A stretch of DNA of 64,000 nucleotides, taken from the NCBI RefSeq assembly GCF_008086045.1, contig NZ_VSEY01000020.1:124001-188000 (forward strand), read 5' to 3'. Position numbers and translations under genes: made by a program. This document shows positions 1-8,336 of this stretch, in pieces. The notes under the pieces are model-generated. The model saw nothing but the letters and a program-made list of their open reading frames with translations. It was not told where the DNA came from and did no database searches. Each line of letters begins with the position of its first letter. Position 1 is the stretch's first letter. This stretch comes from Nonomuraea sp. PA05 (lineage in GTDB: Bacteria > Actinomycetota > Actinomycetes > Streptosporangiales > Streptosporangiaceae).

Positions 1-1029
1 GCCTTCGGCGTCATCTCGCTGCTCAGTGCCGCCGCCCCCGACCTCGGCGTGCTGATCGGCCTGCGCGCCCTGCTCGGCGTCGCGGGCGCGCTCTGCACGG
101 GCGGCTCGCTCGGCCTGCTGGCCGAGCTGTTCCCCGAGCCCGCCGCCCGCGCCCGCGCCACCGGCGTGTGGGCCGCCATCACCGGCAGCGCGCTCGCGGC
201 CGGCCCGCTGCTCGGCGGCGTCCTGGTCGACCTGTACGGCTGGCGCGCCGTCTTCCTGCTCAACCCGCCCATCGCGCTGATCAGCCTGCTGGCCATGCGC
301 AAGGCCGTCTCGCCGCGCGGCAGCCGCGCCATCGACTGGTGGGTGCAGGTCCTGGCCTGCGCCTTCCTCGGCCTGGTCGCCGAGGCACTGATCGGCTCCG
401 CACCCGTGGCGGGCCTGGCGGCCGTGGCCGCCCTCGCCCTCCTGGTGCTCGCCGAGCGGCGCAGCCACGCCCCCGCCCTGCCCGGCGGCCTGCTCGCCGC
501 CACCTGGCCCGAGTTGCTCGCGGGCACCGTGGCGAACTTCGCCTTCTCCGGCGCGCTGTTCGTGCTGACGCTGCTCCTCCAGGACAACCGCCACCTGACC
601 CCGATGGCGGCGGGGCTGGCGTTCCTCCCGCTCACGCTGCCCATGACGGTGAACCCGCTGCTCACCGGCCGCCTGGTGGCCCGCTACGGCCCCCGCCCGC
701 CCATCCTCGGCGGCCTGGCCCTCATCGCGGCCGGCCTGGCCGGGACCGCGCTCACGGACGCGCTGACGCTGTGGCTCGTGGTGCTGGGCTTCGGCCTGTC
801 GTTCGTGCTGCCCGCGCTGATGGCGGGGATGGTCAACAGCGCCCCGCCCGGCACGGCGGGCACCGCCGGGGGTGTGCTCAACGCGTTCCGGCAGACGGGG
901 GCGACGCTCGGGGTGGCGGTCATGGGCGTCATCGGGCGTCCCCTGCTGGCGGCGGCCGTCCTGGCGGCACTCACCTGCGCGGGCTACGCCGCCGCCGCCC
1001 GCCGCTCCCGCTCGTCCGCGTCCACCTGA
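1..1029 (+). CDS. MFS drug/metabolite exporter, 5' truncated by window edge
   Basis: The reading frame is open from base 1, so the N-terminal part lies outside the window. About 342 residues are visible with roughly nine to ten hydrophobic segments. After the first visible helices there is the typical MFS stretch GVWAAITGSALAAGPLLGG, a motif C-like glycine pattern of proton-driven antiporters, followed by WRAVFLLNPP, which is very characteristic of the DHA2 (14-TM, EmrB/QacA-like) drug exporters. The protein ends in a short basic tail. It probably exports a hydrophobic compound across the cytoplasmic membrane; the substrate cannot be read from sequence. It is followed on the same strand by the B3/B4 gene with an 83-bp gap. 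Confidence 0.85.
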   Translation, partial: AFGVISLLSAAAPDLGVLIGLRALLGVAGALCTGGSLGLLAELFPEPAARARATGVWAAITGSALAAGPLLGGVLVDLYGWRAVFLLNPPIALISLLAMRKAVSPRGSRAIDWWVQVLACAFLGLVAEALIGSAPVAGLAAVAALALLVLAERRSHAPALPGGLLAATWPELLAGTVANFAFSGALFVLTLLLQDNRHLTPMAAGLAFLPLTLPMTVNPLLTGRLVARYGPRPPILGGLALIAAGLAGTALTDALTLWLVVLGFGLSFVLPALMAGMVNSAPPGTAGTAGGVLNAFRQTGATLGVAVMGVIGRPLLAAAVLAALTCAGYAAAARRSRSSAST

Positions 1030-1112
1030 GCAGGTGCCCGCCCGTCGCCGCCGTCCGGCGGGGTGGCCGGAGTATCGTGAAGACCCTCAGTCCGGGCGGC
1101 CACGACGATGGG

Positions 1113-1832
1113 GTGCACGTGTTCTTCCAGCATTCGACCGACATCTGGCGCGACTTCCCCGAGCTCGTCCCAGCCGCCCTCTACACCGAGGGCATCACCG
1201 CCACCGTCACCCCGGACACCACCCTCGACGCCCGCATCGCCGCCCACGCCGAGCGCGCCGCCGCCAGGCTGGCGACGGCCTCCGAGGGCGAGCTGCCGGA
1301 GATCCAGGCGTGGCGCCGCACCTTCACCCGGATGGGCCTCAAGCCCACCCAGTACAGGTGCGCCTCGGAGGCCCTGCTGCGCCGCTTCAGGAAGGAGGGC
1401 TCGCTCCCGCGCCTGCACCCCCTGATCGACCTGTGCAACGCGGTCTCCATCGCCCACGCCGTCCCGATCGCCGTCTTCGACGTCTCCCGCATCACTTCGT
1501 ACGTCGAGGTCGGGTACGCCGCCGGCGACGAGACGTACCTGACCTTCGGCGGCGACACGGAGCAGCCGCCCGCCGGCGAGGTGATCTTCGCTGACGCGGC
1601 GGGCAGGGCGCACGCCCGCCGCTGGACCAACCGCCAGAGCGGCCACTCGGCCGTCCGCGACACCACGTCGAACGTGCTGATCGTCGCCGAGGCCCTGCAC
1701 GACACGGCGGCCAAGGACGTCGAGTCGCTGCTGGCCACGCTCACCGACGAGCTCAACACGCTGTGGCCGGTCACCCCGAAGTCGGCGATCCTGACCCCGG
1801 CCGCGCCCCGCTTCGAGTTCCCCGGCCGGTGA
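1113..1832 (+). CDS. B3/B4 (tRNA-binding) domain protein
   Basis: About 239 residues related to the B3/B4 domain of phenylalanyl-tRNA synthetase beta subunit, found alone in many bacteria. In PheRS this domain has editing functions; stand-alone copies are presumed to bind or edit aminoacyl-tRNA, but their role is not established. Visible family features are an early FFQHSTDIWRDFPELVP stretch, a central RRTFTRMGLKPTQYRCASEAL helix pair and the LIDLCNAVSIAHAVPIAVFD segment. The start is uncertain: in-frame GTG codons lie at 1077, 1113 and 1119 and none has a convincing ribosome site; homologues as I recall them begin near the last two. It ends 19 bp before the convergent TagC-like gene. Confidence 0.75.
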   Translation: MHVFFQHSTDIWRDFPELVPAALYTEGITATVTPDTTLDARIAAHAERAAARLATASEGELPEIQAWRRTFTRMGLKPTQYRCASEALLRRFRKEGSLPRLHPLIDLCNAVSIAHAVPIAVFDVSRITSYVEVGYAAGDETYLTFGGDTEQPPAGEVIFADAAGRAHARRWTNRQSGHSAVRDTTSNVLIVAEALHDTAAKDVESLLATLTDELNTLWPVTPKSAILTPAAPRFEFPGR

Positions 1833-1850
1833 GCGGGCCCTGCCCCGTCG

Positions 1851-2807
1851 TCAGATGAGCTCGCTCTTGTAGAAGATGCTGGCCAGCCGCGGCCCCGGCT
1901 CCGAGGCCAGCCCGAGGCACAGCCGCGGCGCTCCGGAGACGATCTGGATGCCCATGCCCTCGGGCTCACGGTAGTTCAGCGACTTGCCCGCCACGCTCGT
2001 GGCCCGCTGCACCTGCTCGCCGGTCCGCAGGTCCAGGCAGGTGACGTACGTGTTGCCCGGCGGCGGGCTGATGTCGTAGGAGTTGCCGGTCAGCACGTAG
2101 ACGAAGTCGCCGTACGCCGCGTAGCCCTGGAACGTCCCGAGGCCGCCGGGCTGGGCGATGTCGTACACCTGCTGCGGCGCCCCCGCCTTGACCGAGGCCA
2201 GCGTGAAGACCGCGAACCGGAACGAGCCGCCGGCCCAGTAACGCGTCACCAGCCGGTTGGTCGACGGGTCGATCGTGCACGTCGTGTTGGTGGCGCCCGC
2301 GACCGGCGCGTACTTCGTCAGGGCCGACGACGACGTGGTCAGCGTCTGCCCGCTGACGAACTTGAAGCGGCACAGCCTGGAGCCCCGGGAGCTGCCTTCC
2401 GAGTTCGGCACCCCGTCGGTCTCCGTCCACAGGTAGGCGGCCGAGCCGGACGGCTCCACGCCGATCTGCACGCCGTGGCCGAACCCCATGAGGTACATGT
2501 GGCCGAGCACGGCGCCCGCCAGGCTGAGCTTGGTCACGCACAGGTGGCCGGCGGCGTCCGAGCCCGAGCCGTTCTTGAGCTGGACCGTGTAGATGTGGCC
2601 GTGGGCGTTGTCGATGGCGAACGACTGCATGACGGTCTCGTCGTACAGGGCCTTGCGCCAGATCAGCGACGTGGACGGGGCGGTCAGCTCGAAGCGGCCC
2701 GCCGCGGCGGACGCGGCCCGCGCGGGCGCGAGCGCCGAGGTCGCGGCGGCCGCCGCGCCCAGCTTGAGCAGCCCTCTGCGGGTGACCGGGAACGGGGAGA
2801 TCGTCAT
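1851..2807 (-). CDS. secreted Tat-type TagC-like beta-propeller protein
   Basis: 318 residues. The N-terminus carries a twin-arginine signal: TRRGLLKLGAAAAATSALA, then an Ala-rich cleavage region near residue 33, so it is probably exported folded by Tat. The mature part resembles proteins labelled teichoic acid biosynthesis protein C or P68 RBP/TagC-like beta-propeller in actinobacteria, with repeated strand motifs such as QSFAIDNAHGHIYTVQL and GHGVQIGVEPSGSAAYLWTE. No enzymatic residues are evident; a binding or cell-wall role is inferred. The ATG at 2807 has only a weak upstream GGAT. It is convergent with the B3/B4 gene and is followed by no clear terminator. Confidence 0.75.
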   Translation of the reverse strand: MTISPFPVTRRGLLKLGAAAAATSALAPARAASAAAGRFELTAPSTSLIWRKALYDETVMQSFAIDNAHGHIYTVQLKNGSGSDAAGHLCVTKLSLAGAVLGHMYLMGFGHGVQIGVEPSGSAAYLWTETDGVPNSEGSSRGSRLCRFKFVSGQTLTTSSSALTKYAPVAGATNTTCTIDPSTNRLVTRYWAGGSFRFAVFTLASVKAGAPQQVYDIAQPGGLGTFQGYAAYGDFVYVLTGNSYDISPPPGNTYVTCLDLRTGEQVQRATSVAGKSLNYREPEGMGIQIVSGAPRLCLGLASEPGPRLASIFYKSELI

Positions 2808-2850
2808 GCGCCATCCGTTCGGCTCGGGGTCGATACGTGATCAGCACACC

Positions 2851-3394
2851 CTAACGGCCGATGATCAGCTCTCGCAGTCGACCTCGGTCCCGGCCGTCCG
2901 CGGTATATCCCGCCAGCCTCTGGGCTTGCGCGCGAAGCCGTTCCGAACGAGCCATCAGGTCCAAGGACCGGCCGAAGGGCCCGTACGCCGGCACGCTCCC
3001 TCGCGTGCCGGACACGCGGAAGCGCAGGCGGGAGTGCCCACCGGGGTGATCGACCGTGACGTCGTGGCCGATCCGCTGGATGATCCCGAGCCCCATGCCG
3101 CGGGTGGGGCGCAGCTCCAGCTTGCGCTCAAGGTGCCGCGGCTTCAGGCGACCGCCCGAGTCGATGACCTCGACCTGTATGCCCGCGTCGTCTCTGACCA
3201 GGTGGACCATTCTCGTCAGCCCCGCCGTGTTCGAGCGCGTTCGACGCGGCCTCGTTGACGGCGATCAGCAGGTTCTGGAGCGGCTCTCCGCGCAAGCCGC
3301 AAGCCTGGCCGAACACGACGACCTGCTCCCGGAGGAGGGCGAGATTGCCGGTGATGCGCCAGCGCAGGCGAGGGACGGAAGTCAAACTTCTCAC
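2851..3394 (-). pseudogene. RsbW-like ATP-binding anti-sigma regulator, frameshifted
   Basis: Two reading frames together make one HATPase_c_2 (anti-sigma factor kinase) domain. The first, from a GTG at 3394 with an AGGGG ribosome site, gives VPRLRWRITGNLALLREQV and the N-box NLLIAVNEAASNALEHGG. The second frame continues with TRMVHLV, EVIDSGG (the G1 box) and RGMGLGIIQRI (the G2 box). The switch falls at about 3217-3230, where a run of G residues (GGCGGGG on the coding strand) has one base too many. Family members bind ATP and sequester or phosphorylate sigma/anti-anti-sigma partners. It is either a real frameshift pseudogene or a sequencing error. After the domain there is an unusual basic tail of about 50 residues. 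Confidence 0.75.
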
Positions 3395-3481
3395 CCCCTG
3401 GGGGACAGGACTAAAAGGGCAACGGCGGACAGGTCACCACCCAGTATGCCGCGCTACTCGCCGATCCGGACTCGCGCGCGC

Positions 3482-3518
3482 GAACGGCCCGGCATCGTCA
3501 CGCGATGCCGGGCCGTTC
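3482..3518 (-). terminator. glnA: strong hairpin terminator downstream of glnA
   Basis: A perfect 16-bp inverted repeat (GAACGGCCCGGCATCG at 3482-3497 and its complement at 3503-3518) with a 5-base loop lies 24 bp after the glnA stop. There is no T-tract, which is common for actinobacterial terminators. It would separate glnA from the anti-sigma-like gene. Confidence 0.8.
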
Positions 3519-3541
3519 CGTTACGCCGAAGAGTTCGGCCG

Positions 3542-4966
3542 TCACACGTCGTAGTAGAGCTCGAACTCGTGCGGGTGAGGCCGCAGCCGGATCGGGTCCA
3601 CCTCGTTCTCCCGCTTGTACGCGATCCACGTCTCGATCAGGTCGGGCGTGAACACGCCACCTTCGAGCAGGTAGTCGTGGTCGGCCTCGAGCGCGTTGAG
3701 CACGTCGGTGAGCGAGCCGGGCACCTGCGGGATGTTGCGGGCCTCCTCGGGCGGCAGCTCGTAGAGGTCCTTGTCGACCGGCTCCGGCGGCTCGATCTTG
3801 TTGCGGATGCCGTCGATGCCCGCCATCAGCATCGCGGAGAACGCGAAGTACGGGTTGCACGACGGGTCGGGCACACGGAACTCGATGCGCTTGGCCTTCG
3901 GGTTGGAGCCCGTGATCGGGATGCGCACACAGGCCGAGCGGTTGCGCTGCGAGTAGACCAGGTTGACGGGGGCCTCGTAGCCCGGCACCAGCCGGTGGTA
4001 GGAGTTGACCGTCGGGTTGGTGAAGGCCAGCAGCGACGGCGCGTGCTTGAGCAGGCCGCCGATGTAGTAGCGGGCGGTGTCGGACAGGCCCGCGTAGCCG
4101 ACCTCGTCGTAGAAGAGCGGCGAGCCGTCCTTCCACAGCGACTGGTGGCAGTGCATGCCGGAGCCGTTGTCCCCGAAGATCGGCTTGGGCATGAACGTGA
4201 CCGTGTGGCCGTACTCGAGAGCCGTGCTCTTGATCACGTACTTGTAGAGCATGAGGTTGTCGGCCGTCCTGAGCAGCGTGCCGAACTTGAAGTCGATCTC
4301 CGCCTGACCGGCCGTGCCGACCTCGTGGTGCTGCATCTCGACCTCGATGCCGGCCTCGATGAGGTTGCGCACCATCTCCGAGCGCAGGTCGGTGAAGTGG
4401 TCCATCGGCGGGACGGGGAAGTAGCCGCCCTTGTAGCGCGGCTTGTACCCCAGGTTGCCGCCCTCGGTCGCCTTGCCGGTGTTCCAGGCGCCTTCGATGG
4501 AGTCGATGTAGTAGTAGCCGGCGTTCTGCTTCGTCTCGAAGCGCACGTCGTCGAAGATGTAGAACTCGGCCTCCGGGCCGAAGTACACCGTGTCGGCGAT
4601 GCCCGTGCCCTTGAGGAACTCCTCCGCCTTGCGGGCGACGTTGCGCGGGTCGCGGCTGTAGGCCTCGCCGGTCAGCGGGTCGTGCACGAAGAAGTTCAGA
4701 TTCAGCGTCTTGTGCTGGCGGAACGGGTCCACCACGGCGCTGGAGGGGTCAGGCAGCAGAAGCATGTCGGACTCGTGGATCTGCTGGAAGCCGCGGATCG
4801 ACGAGCCGTCGAACATGAGCCCATCGGTGAAGACGCTCGCGCCGAAGTTCTCTGCCGGGAAGGTGAAGTGGTGCGTCGTCCCCGGCAGGTCGGTGAACCT
4901 GACATCGACGAACTGCACCCCTTCGTCGCTGATGAACTTCAGGACGTCGTCGGCGGAGTTGAACAC
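3542..4966 (-). CDS. glnA: glutamine synthetase type I
   Basis: 474 residues, the usual length of actinobacterial GSI-beta. It condenses glutamate and ammonia to glutamine with ATP in a cytoplasmic dodecamer. Visible motifs are the beta-grasp start FNSADDVLKFISDEGVQFVD, MFDGSSIRGF (substrate entry), EAEFYIFDD, GSGMHCHQSLW and NRSACVRIP (active-site arginine region), and the adenylylation loop DLYELPPEE, so activity is probably controlled by GlnE adenylylation. The GTG start at 4966 is chosen because AGGGAGG lies 7 bases upstream; longer in-frame starts exist but lack this. A GlnR operator lies about 50 bases upstream, and a hairpin terminator follows. In the conserved actinobacterial order it sits next to RDD/DUF4191/lipA genes. 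Confidence 0.97.
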   Translation of the reverse strand: MFNSADDVLKFISDEGVQFVDVRFTDLPGTTHHFTFPAENFGASVFTDGLMFDGSSIRGFQQIHESDMLLLPDPSSAVVDPFRQHKTLNLNFFVHDPLTGEAYSRDPRNVARKAEEFLKGTGIADTVYFGPEAEFYIFDDVRFETKQNAGYYYIDSIEGAWNTGKATEGGNLGYKPRYKGGYFPVPPMDHFTDLRSEMVRNLIEAGIEVEMQHHEVGTAGQAEIDFKFGTLLRTADNLMLYKYVIKSTALEYGHTVTFMPKPIFGDNGSGMHCHQSLWKDGSPLFYDEVGYAGLSDTARYYIGGLLKHAPSLLAFTNPTVNSYHRLVPGYEAPVNLVYSQRNRSACVRIPITGSNPKAKRIEFRVPDPSCNPYFAFSAMLMAGIDGIRNKIEPPEPVDKDLYELPPEEARNIPQVPGSLTDVLNALEADHDYLLEGGVFTPDLIETWIAYKRENEVDPIRLRPHPHEFELYYDV

Positions 4967-5000
4967 TCTCGAACCTCCCTGGGGACTGGCCATCATTGCG

Positions 5001-5054
5001 ACGCTAGGGCGTGGCCGTTTCCGTATGGTGTCTCGATTGTTTCGCACGTGTTAC
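5001..5054 (-). promoter_or_regulatory. glnA: glnA promoter with tandem GlnR box
   Basis: Reading the minus strand from 5054 to 5017: GTAAC, 6 bases, GAAAC, 6 bases, GACAC, 6 bases, GAAAC. This is the a1-b1-a2-b2 arrangement with exact 6-base spacers known for GlnR operators of streptomycetes and mycobacteria. A TAGCGT -10 follows at 5006-5001, about 35-40 bases upstream of the GTG. The layout predicts activation of glnA by GlnR under nitrogen limitation. Confidence 0.9.
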
Positions 5055-5081
5055 GCAGGGTCAGGGTCCGGCAAAGGTGGT

Positions 5082-6188
5082 TCACGTGCCCGCGGAGGCG
5101 CCGCACTCGCTGCTTCCCGGGGCATTCAGGGCGTACGGGTCCGCGGGCACGCCTGTGGGCGCCACCGTGCCGGGGGCGGAATCGGCGTAGAAGGGATGGA
5201 TGTAGCCGTCGTTCACGTCGCACCGCGCGGGCGTCGCGCTCCTGCGCCACCGGGTGATCCAGACGACCAGTTCTCCGGCCTCCCGGTACATGTGCAACGT
5301 CCCCCACCGCTGCGTGACGAGCCGCAACGCCGTGCCGGGCTGCCCCGGCCGCCGCACGGCGTACCCGATGAGGTGATTGGTCTCCAGCTCCGCGCCGGTG
5401 CGCCCTTTCTCCTTGAACGACGACAGCTTCGCCGTGCCGTGCACCTTGATCACCTCGCTGGTCAGCTCGGCGGTCTTCGGCGCGAAGCTCGTCACCCAGG
5501 TGCGAGAGCTGTCGCCGAGGTCCTTACTGAACCGGGCGCGCTCCTCGGGGTGCAGCAGCTTCATGAACGCCTCCGGCTCACCACCCATGATCGTCTTGTG
5601 GTTCAGGTGGGCGGCGGCCAGCAGGTCGCGCGCCCGCTCCAGCCCCTTGGCCACGTCCTTCTTCGACAGCCCGCCGATCGCCTTGGCCTCGGGCATGACG
5701 AAACCGTCGATGCCCTCGGCCCACTCCTCCGCCGGGGAGCCCGCGAACGGTCCCTCCTGCACCGGCTGCGTCTCCTCCGGAACCGGGCCCGCTTCCGCTT
5801 GCGACGGCAGGGGAGCCGCCACCGGCATCGTCTCCTCCGGCACCGCGCCCGAGGGCACCAGCAGGTCGGGGCGGAGTGCGACCACCGCGCTCGCCGCCGT
5901 GAGCACCGCCGTCAGCCCCGCCAGCACCAGCCAGGCCCGCCCTGCCCTGCGCCGGGGCCGGGGCCGGGGTGCGGCCGGGGTGGCGTCCCACACGGTGCTG
6001 TCCCATCCGGGGCGCTCCCAGGCGGCGCTCCGCTCGTCCCGGCGTAAGCGCCCGGCGTCCCCGCCCCTGGCCCGCCGTGACTCCCTGGCCGCCTTCTTGG
6101 CGGCGTCGCGCATCTTGCGCCGCTGCTCGGCGTCTATCTGCGCGACCAGCTCGTTGAACCGCTGGTCTAGATCATCCCCGTGTGGCAT
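5082..6188 (-). CDS. single-pass membrane protein of unknown function
   Basis: About 368 residues if it starts at the ATG at 6188; in-frame starts at 6197 and 6227 also exist. The first ~80 residues are charged and cytoplasmic, including a likely coiled region with Lys/Arg-rich QRRKMRDAAKKAARESRRARG. One membrane helix follows (GRAWLVLAGLTAVLTAASAVVA), then a Pro/Glu linker and an external domain of about 220 residues that contains RTWVTSFAPKTAELTSEVIKV and ends in a Cys-rich tail (RCDVNDG and GSSECGAS). I recognise no enzyme. It is divergent from the RDD gene with 76 bases between starts and lies upstream of glnA on the same strand. Confidence 0.7.
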   Translation of the reverse strand: MPHGDDLDQRFNELVAQIDAEQRRKMRDAAKKAARESRRARGGDAGRLRRDERSAAWERPGWDSTVWDATPAAPRPRPRRRAGRAWLVLAGLTAVLTAASAVVALRPDLLVPSGAVPEETMPVAAPLPSQAEAGPVPEETQPVQEGPFAGSPAEEWAEGIDGFVMPEAKAIGGLSKKDVAKGLERARDLLAAAHLNHKTIMGGEPEAFMKLLHPEERARFSKDLGDSSRTWVTSFAPKTAELTSEVIKVHGTAKLSSFKEKGRTGAELETNHLIGYAVRRPGQPGTALRLVTQRWGTLHMYREAGELVVWITRWRRSATPARCDVNDGYIHPFYADSAPGTVAPTGVPADPYALNAPGSSECGASAGT

Positions 6189-6264
6189 GGCGTACATGAT
6201 GGCCGGTCCGCGACGCGGTTGGGTCACGATCCGGACCGGCCCCGCGGGCGGCTACCTTGGAGGT

Positions 6265-6726
6265 ATGAGCAGCAACGAGCCTCGGTGGACGCAGACCTGG
6301 CTGGGCGGGGTCAGGGCCGCCGGCGTCGATCTCGGATATCCCGGTCAGCGCCTCGGGCTGCCCGAGGAGGGCGGCGGGTCGATCGCGGGCTGGGGCCGCC
6401 GGATCGGCGCGCTGGTCATCGACTGGATGATCTGCACCTGGGTGGTCGTGCAACTGCTGCTCAGGATGAACCCCGCCGAGGCGCCGTGGGCGCCGGTGCT
6501 GGTCTTCGCGCTGCAGTACCTGGTGCTGGTCGGGTGGATGGGCCAGACGTTCGGGCACCGGCTGATGGGCGTCAGGGTCGCCGCGATGGACTCGGGCGAT
6601 CCGCGGCTGCTGCCCGTCCTGGTGCGTACGGTGCTGCTGGCGCTGGTCGTGCCGGCCCTGATCTGGGACCGCGACCACCGCGGGATCCACGACCGGGCGT
6701 CCAACACGATGGTCGTGCGCATGTAA
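6265..6726 (+). CDS. RDD family membrane protein
   Basis: 153 residues with about three membrane segments. The family's name-giving residues are seen as the R of GWGRRIGALVIDW with its downstream D, and a later Asp in DRDHRGIHDRASNT. RDD proteins are small integral membrane proteins of mostly unknown function, some linked to ion transport. The ATG at 6265 directly follows a TACCTT -10 (6253-6258) by 6 bases, so the transcript is probably leaderless; the GGAGGT just before the ATG is too close to be a normal ribosome site. An RDD gene next to glnA and DUF4191 is a conserved actinobacterial neighbourhood. Confidence 0.85.
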   Translation: MSSNEPRWTQTWLGGVRAAGVDLGYPGQRLGLPEEGGGSIAGWGRRIGALVIDWMICTWVVVQLLLRMNPAEAPWAPVLVFALQYLVLVGWMGQTFGHRLMGVRVAAMDSGDPRLLPVLVRTVLLALVVPALIWDRDHRGIHDRASNTMVVRM

Positions 6727-6769
6727 AAACCGTACCGGGTTCAGATTTGTACCCGGTACGGTTTATGCT
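6727..6769 (+). promoter_or_regulatory. perfect palindrome and promoter of the TetR unit
   Basis: A perfect 14-bp inverted repeat, AAACCGTACCGGGT at 6727-6740 and its complement at 6751-6764, with a 10-base spacer, begins directly after the RDD stop. A TATGCT -10 (6764-6769) overlaps its right edge and lies 6 bases before the TetR ATG; the -35 would lie in the spacer. A repressor bound here would block the promoter, so this is the likely TetR autoregulatory operator. It could also act as a terminator for the RDD gene. Confidence 0.8.
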
Positions 6770-6775
6770 GTCCTC

Positions 6776-7390
6776 ATGATGGCGGGGCTCAGGGAGCGCA
6801 AGAAGGAGGAGACCCGGCGGCGGATCTCCGAGGTGGCGCTGCGGCTGTTCGACGAGCGCGGCTACGACGCCGTGACGGTCAACGAGGTCGCCGAGGCGGC
6901 CGGGGTCGCCAAGGTCACCCTGTTCAACTACTTCCCGTCCAAGGACTGCCTGGTCCTCGACGCGGTCAAGGACGACACGGCCGCGATCGTGGCGGGGCGC
7001 GCCGAGGGGCAGCCGCCGCTCGCCGCCCTGCGCGCCCACTACCGCGGCATGGCCCGGCCGGGCGCCGGTGAGGTGGACGTCGAGGCGCTGTTCACCAGGA
7101 TCCGGGTGATCTCGTCGAGCCCCGCCCTGCTGGCGGGGGTGCACCAGACCAACATGGCGCAGCGCCACGAGCTGGCCGCCGCACTCACCGAGGCGGGGGC
7201 GGGCCGCGCCGCGGCGCTGCTGGCCGGGCAGATCACGGCCGCCATCACGACGTTGCAGGAGTCGTTCTTCCACCGGCTGTCCACGGGCGTGCCGCTGGAG
7301 GAGGCGGGGCGGCTCCTGGGGGAGGAGGTCGAGCTGGCGTTCGACCTCCTGGAACACGGCTTCTCATCCATCGAAGGAGACGAATCGTGA
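6776..7390 (+). CDS. TetR family transcriptional regulator
   Basis: 204 residues. The N-terminal helix-turn-helix is clear: RRRISEVALRLFDERGYDA, then TVNEVAEAAGVAKVTLFNYF, with the family's usual FNYFPSK end. The C-terminal ligand domain is Ala-rich and variable, so the inducer is unknown. The start at 6776 is 6 bases after a TATGCT -10, which suggests a leaderless mRNA; a second ATG follows at 6779. The stop overlaps the next gene's GTG by 4 bases (GTGA), so both are translated together. The palindrome over its own promoter points to autorepression and co-regulation of the downstream TIM-barrel protein. Confidence 0.93.
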   Translation: MMAGLRERKKEETRRRISEVALRLFDERGYDAVTVNEVAEAAGVAKVTLFNYFPSKDCLVLDAVKDDTAAIVAGRAEGQPPLAALRAHYRGMARPGAGEVDVEALFTRIRVISSSPALLAGVHQTNMAQRHELAAALTEAGAGRAAALLAGQITAAITTLQESFFHRLSTGVPLEEAGRLLGEEVELAFDLLEHGFSSIEGDES

Positions 7391-8325
7391 AGAAGGGCAT
7401 CAACTACGACACGGGGTTCCTGCCGGGGCCCGGCGGCTCGCGCCCGGTGTTCGACGCCGACGTGGTCGCCCGCGAGATGCGGGTCATCGCCGACGAGCTG
7501 CACTGCCAGGTCGTGCGCGTCTCGGGCCGCGACCCCGACCGGCTGGGCGTGGCCGCCGAGCAGGCCGCCGCGGCGGGCCTGGAGGTCTGGTTCGCGCCGT
7601 TCCCCGTGGACCTCGCGGACGCCGGGATCCTGGAGCTGTACGCCCGCTGCGCCGCACGCGCCGAGTCGCTGCGCCGTGGCGGCGCCGAGGTCGTCTTCGT
7701 CGCCGGCTGCGAGACCAGCGCCTTCTGCCCCGGCTACATCCCCGGCGACACCTACGAGGATCGCCTGACGTGGATGTCCACGGCCGGCATCGACGAGTGG
7801 ACCGCGCTGGGCGCCACCATGGAGCGTTTCAACGCCTTCCTCGCCGAGGCCGCCGCCACCGTCAGGGCCCGCTTCGGCGGCCGGGTCACCTACGCCGCCG
7901 GGCCGTGGGAGTTCATCGACTGGAGCCCGTTCGACCTGGTCGGCGCCGACGCGTACCGGGCCGCGTACAACAAGGACGCCTTCACCGACGAGCTGCGCGC
8001 GCATTTCAAGCACGGCAAGCCGGTCGCGGTCACCGAGTTCGGCACCTGCGCCTACCAGGGCGCCGGAGACCTGGGCGGCATGGCCTGGACGGTGCCCGAG
8101 GGCGCGGTGCGCGACGAGGGGGAGCAGGTCCGCTACTTCACCGAGCTGCTCGACCTGTTCGAGCGGGAGGGCGTCGAGACCGCGCTCTGGTTCACCTTCG
8201 CCGGGTACACGCGCATCGGGGAGGCCGACCTCGGCTCGTACGGAGTGGTCAAGATGCTGGACGAGACGCGCTGGGAGCCTAAGGAGATCTTCCACGCGCT
8301 GGCCGCCAGGTATTCGCGCGGCTGA
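7387..8325 (+). CDS. glycoside-hydrolase-like TIM-barrel protein
   Basis: 312 residues, cytoplasmic (no signal). The sequence has the look of a clan A glycosidase barrel: a Trp-Glu at the end of one strand (AAGPWEFIDWSPFDLVGADAY) as candidate acid/base and VAVTEFGTCAYQG as candidate nucleophile strand, then ALWFTFAGY late in the barrel. Related actinobacterial proteins, as I recall, are sometimes labelled abortive phage infection protein without strong support. Substrate and activity are not known. It starts with a GTG that overlaps the TetR stop, preceded by GAAGGAGA, and is therefore probably controlled by that regulator. Confidence 0.7.
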   Translation: MKKGINYDTGFLPGPGGSRPVFDADVVAREMRVIADELHCQVVRVSGRDPDRLGVAAEQAAAAGLEVWFAPFPVDLADAGILELYARCAARAESLRRGGAEVVFVAGCETSAFCPGYIPGDTYEDRLTWMSTAGIDEWTALGATMERFNAFLAEAAATVRARFGGRVTYAAGPWEFIDWSPFDLVGADAYRAAYNKDAFTDELRAHFKHGKPVAVTEFGTCAYQGAGDLGGMAWTVPEGAVRDEGEQVRYFTELLDLFEREGVETALWFTFAGYTRIGEADLGSYGVVKMLDETRWEPKEIFHALAARYSRG

Positions 8326-8336
8326 AGACCCGGCGG

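Noticed and set aside
3056..5257. Long open frame on the plus strand opposite glnA
   Set aside because: It mirrors the codon pattern of glnA on the other strand and has no recognisable domain; GC-rich genes routinely give such shadows.
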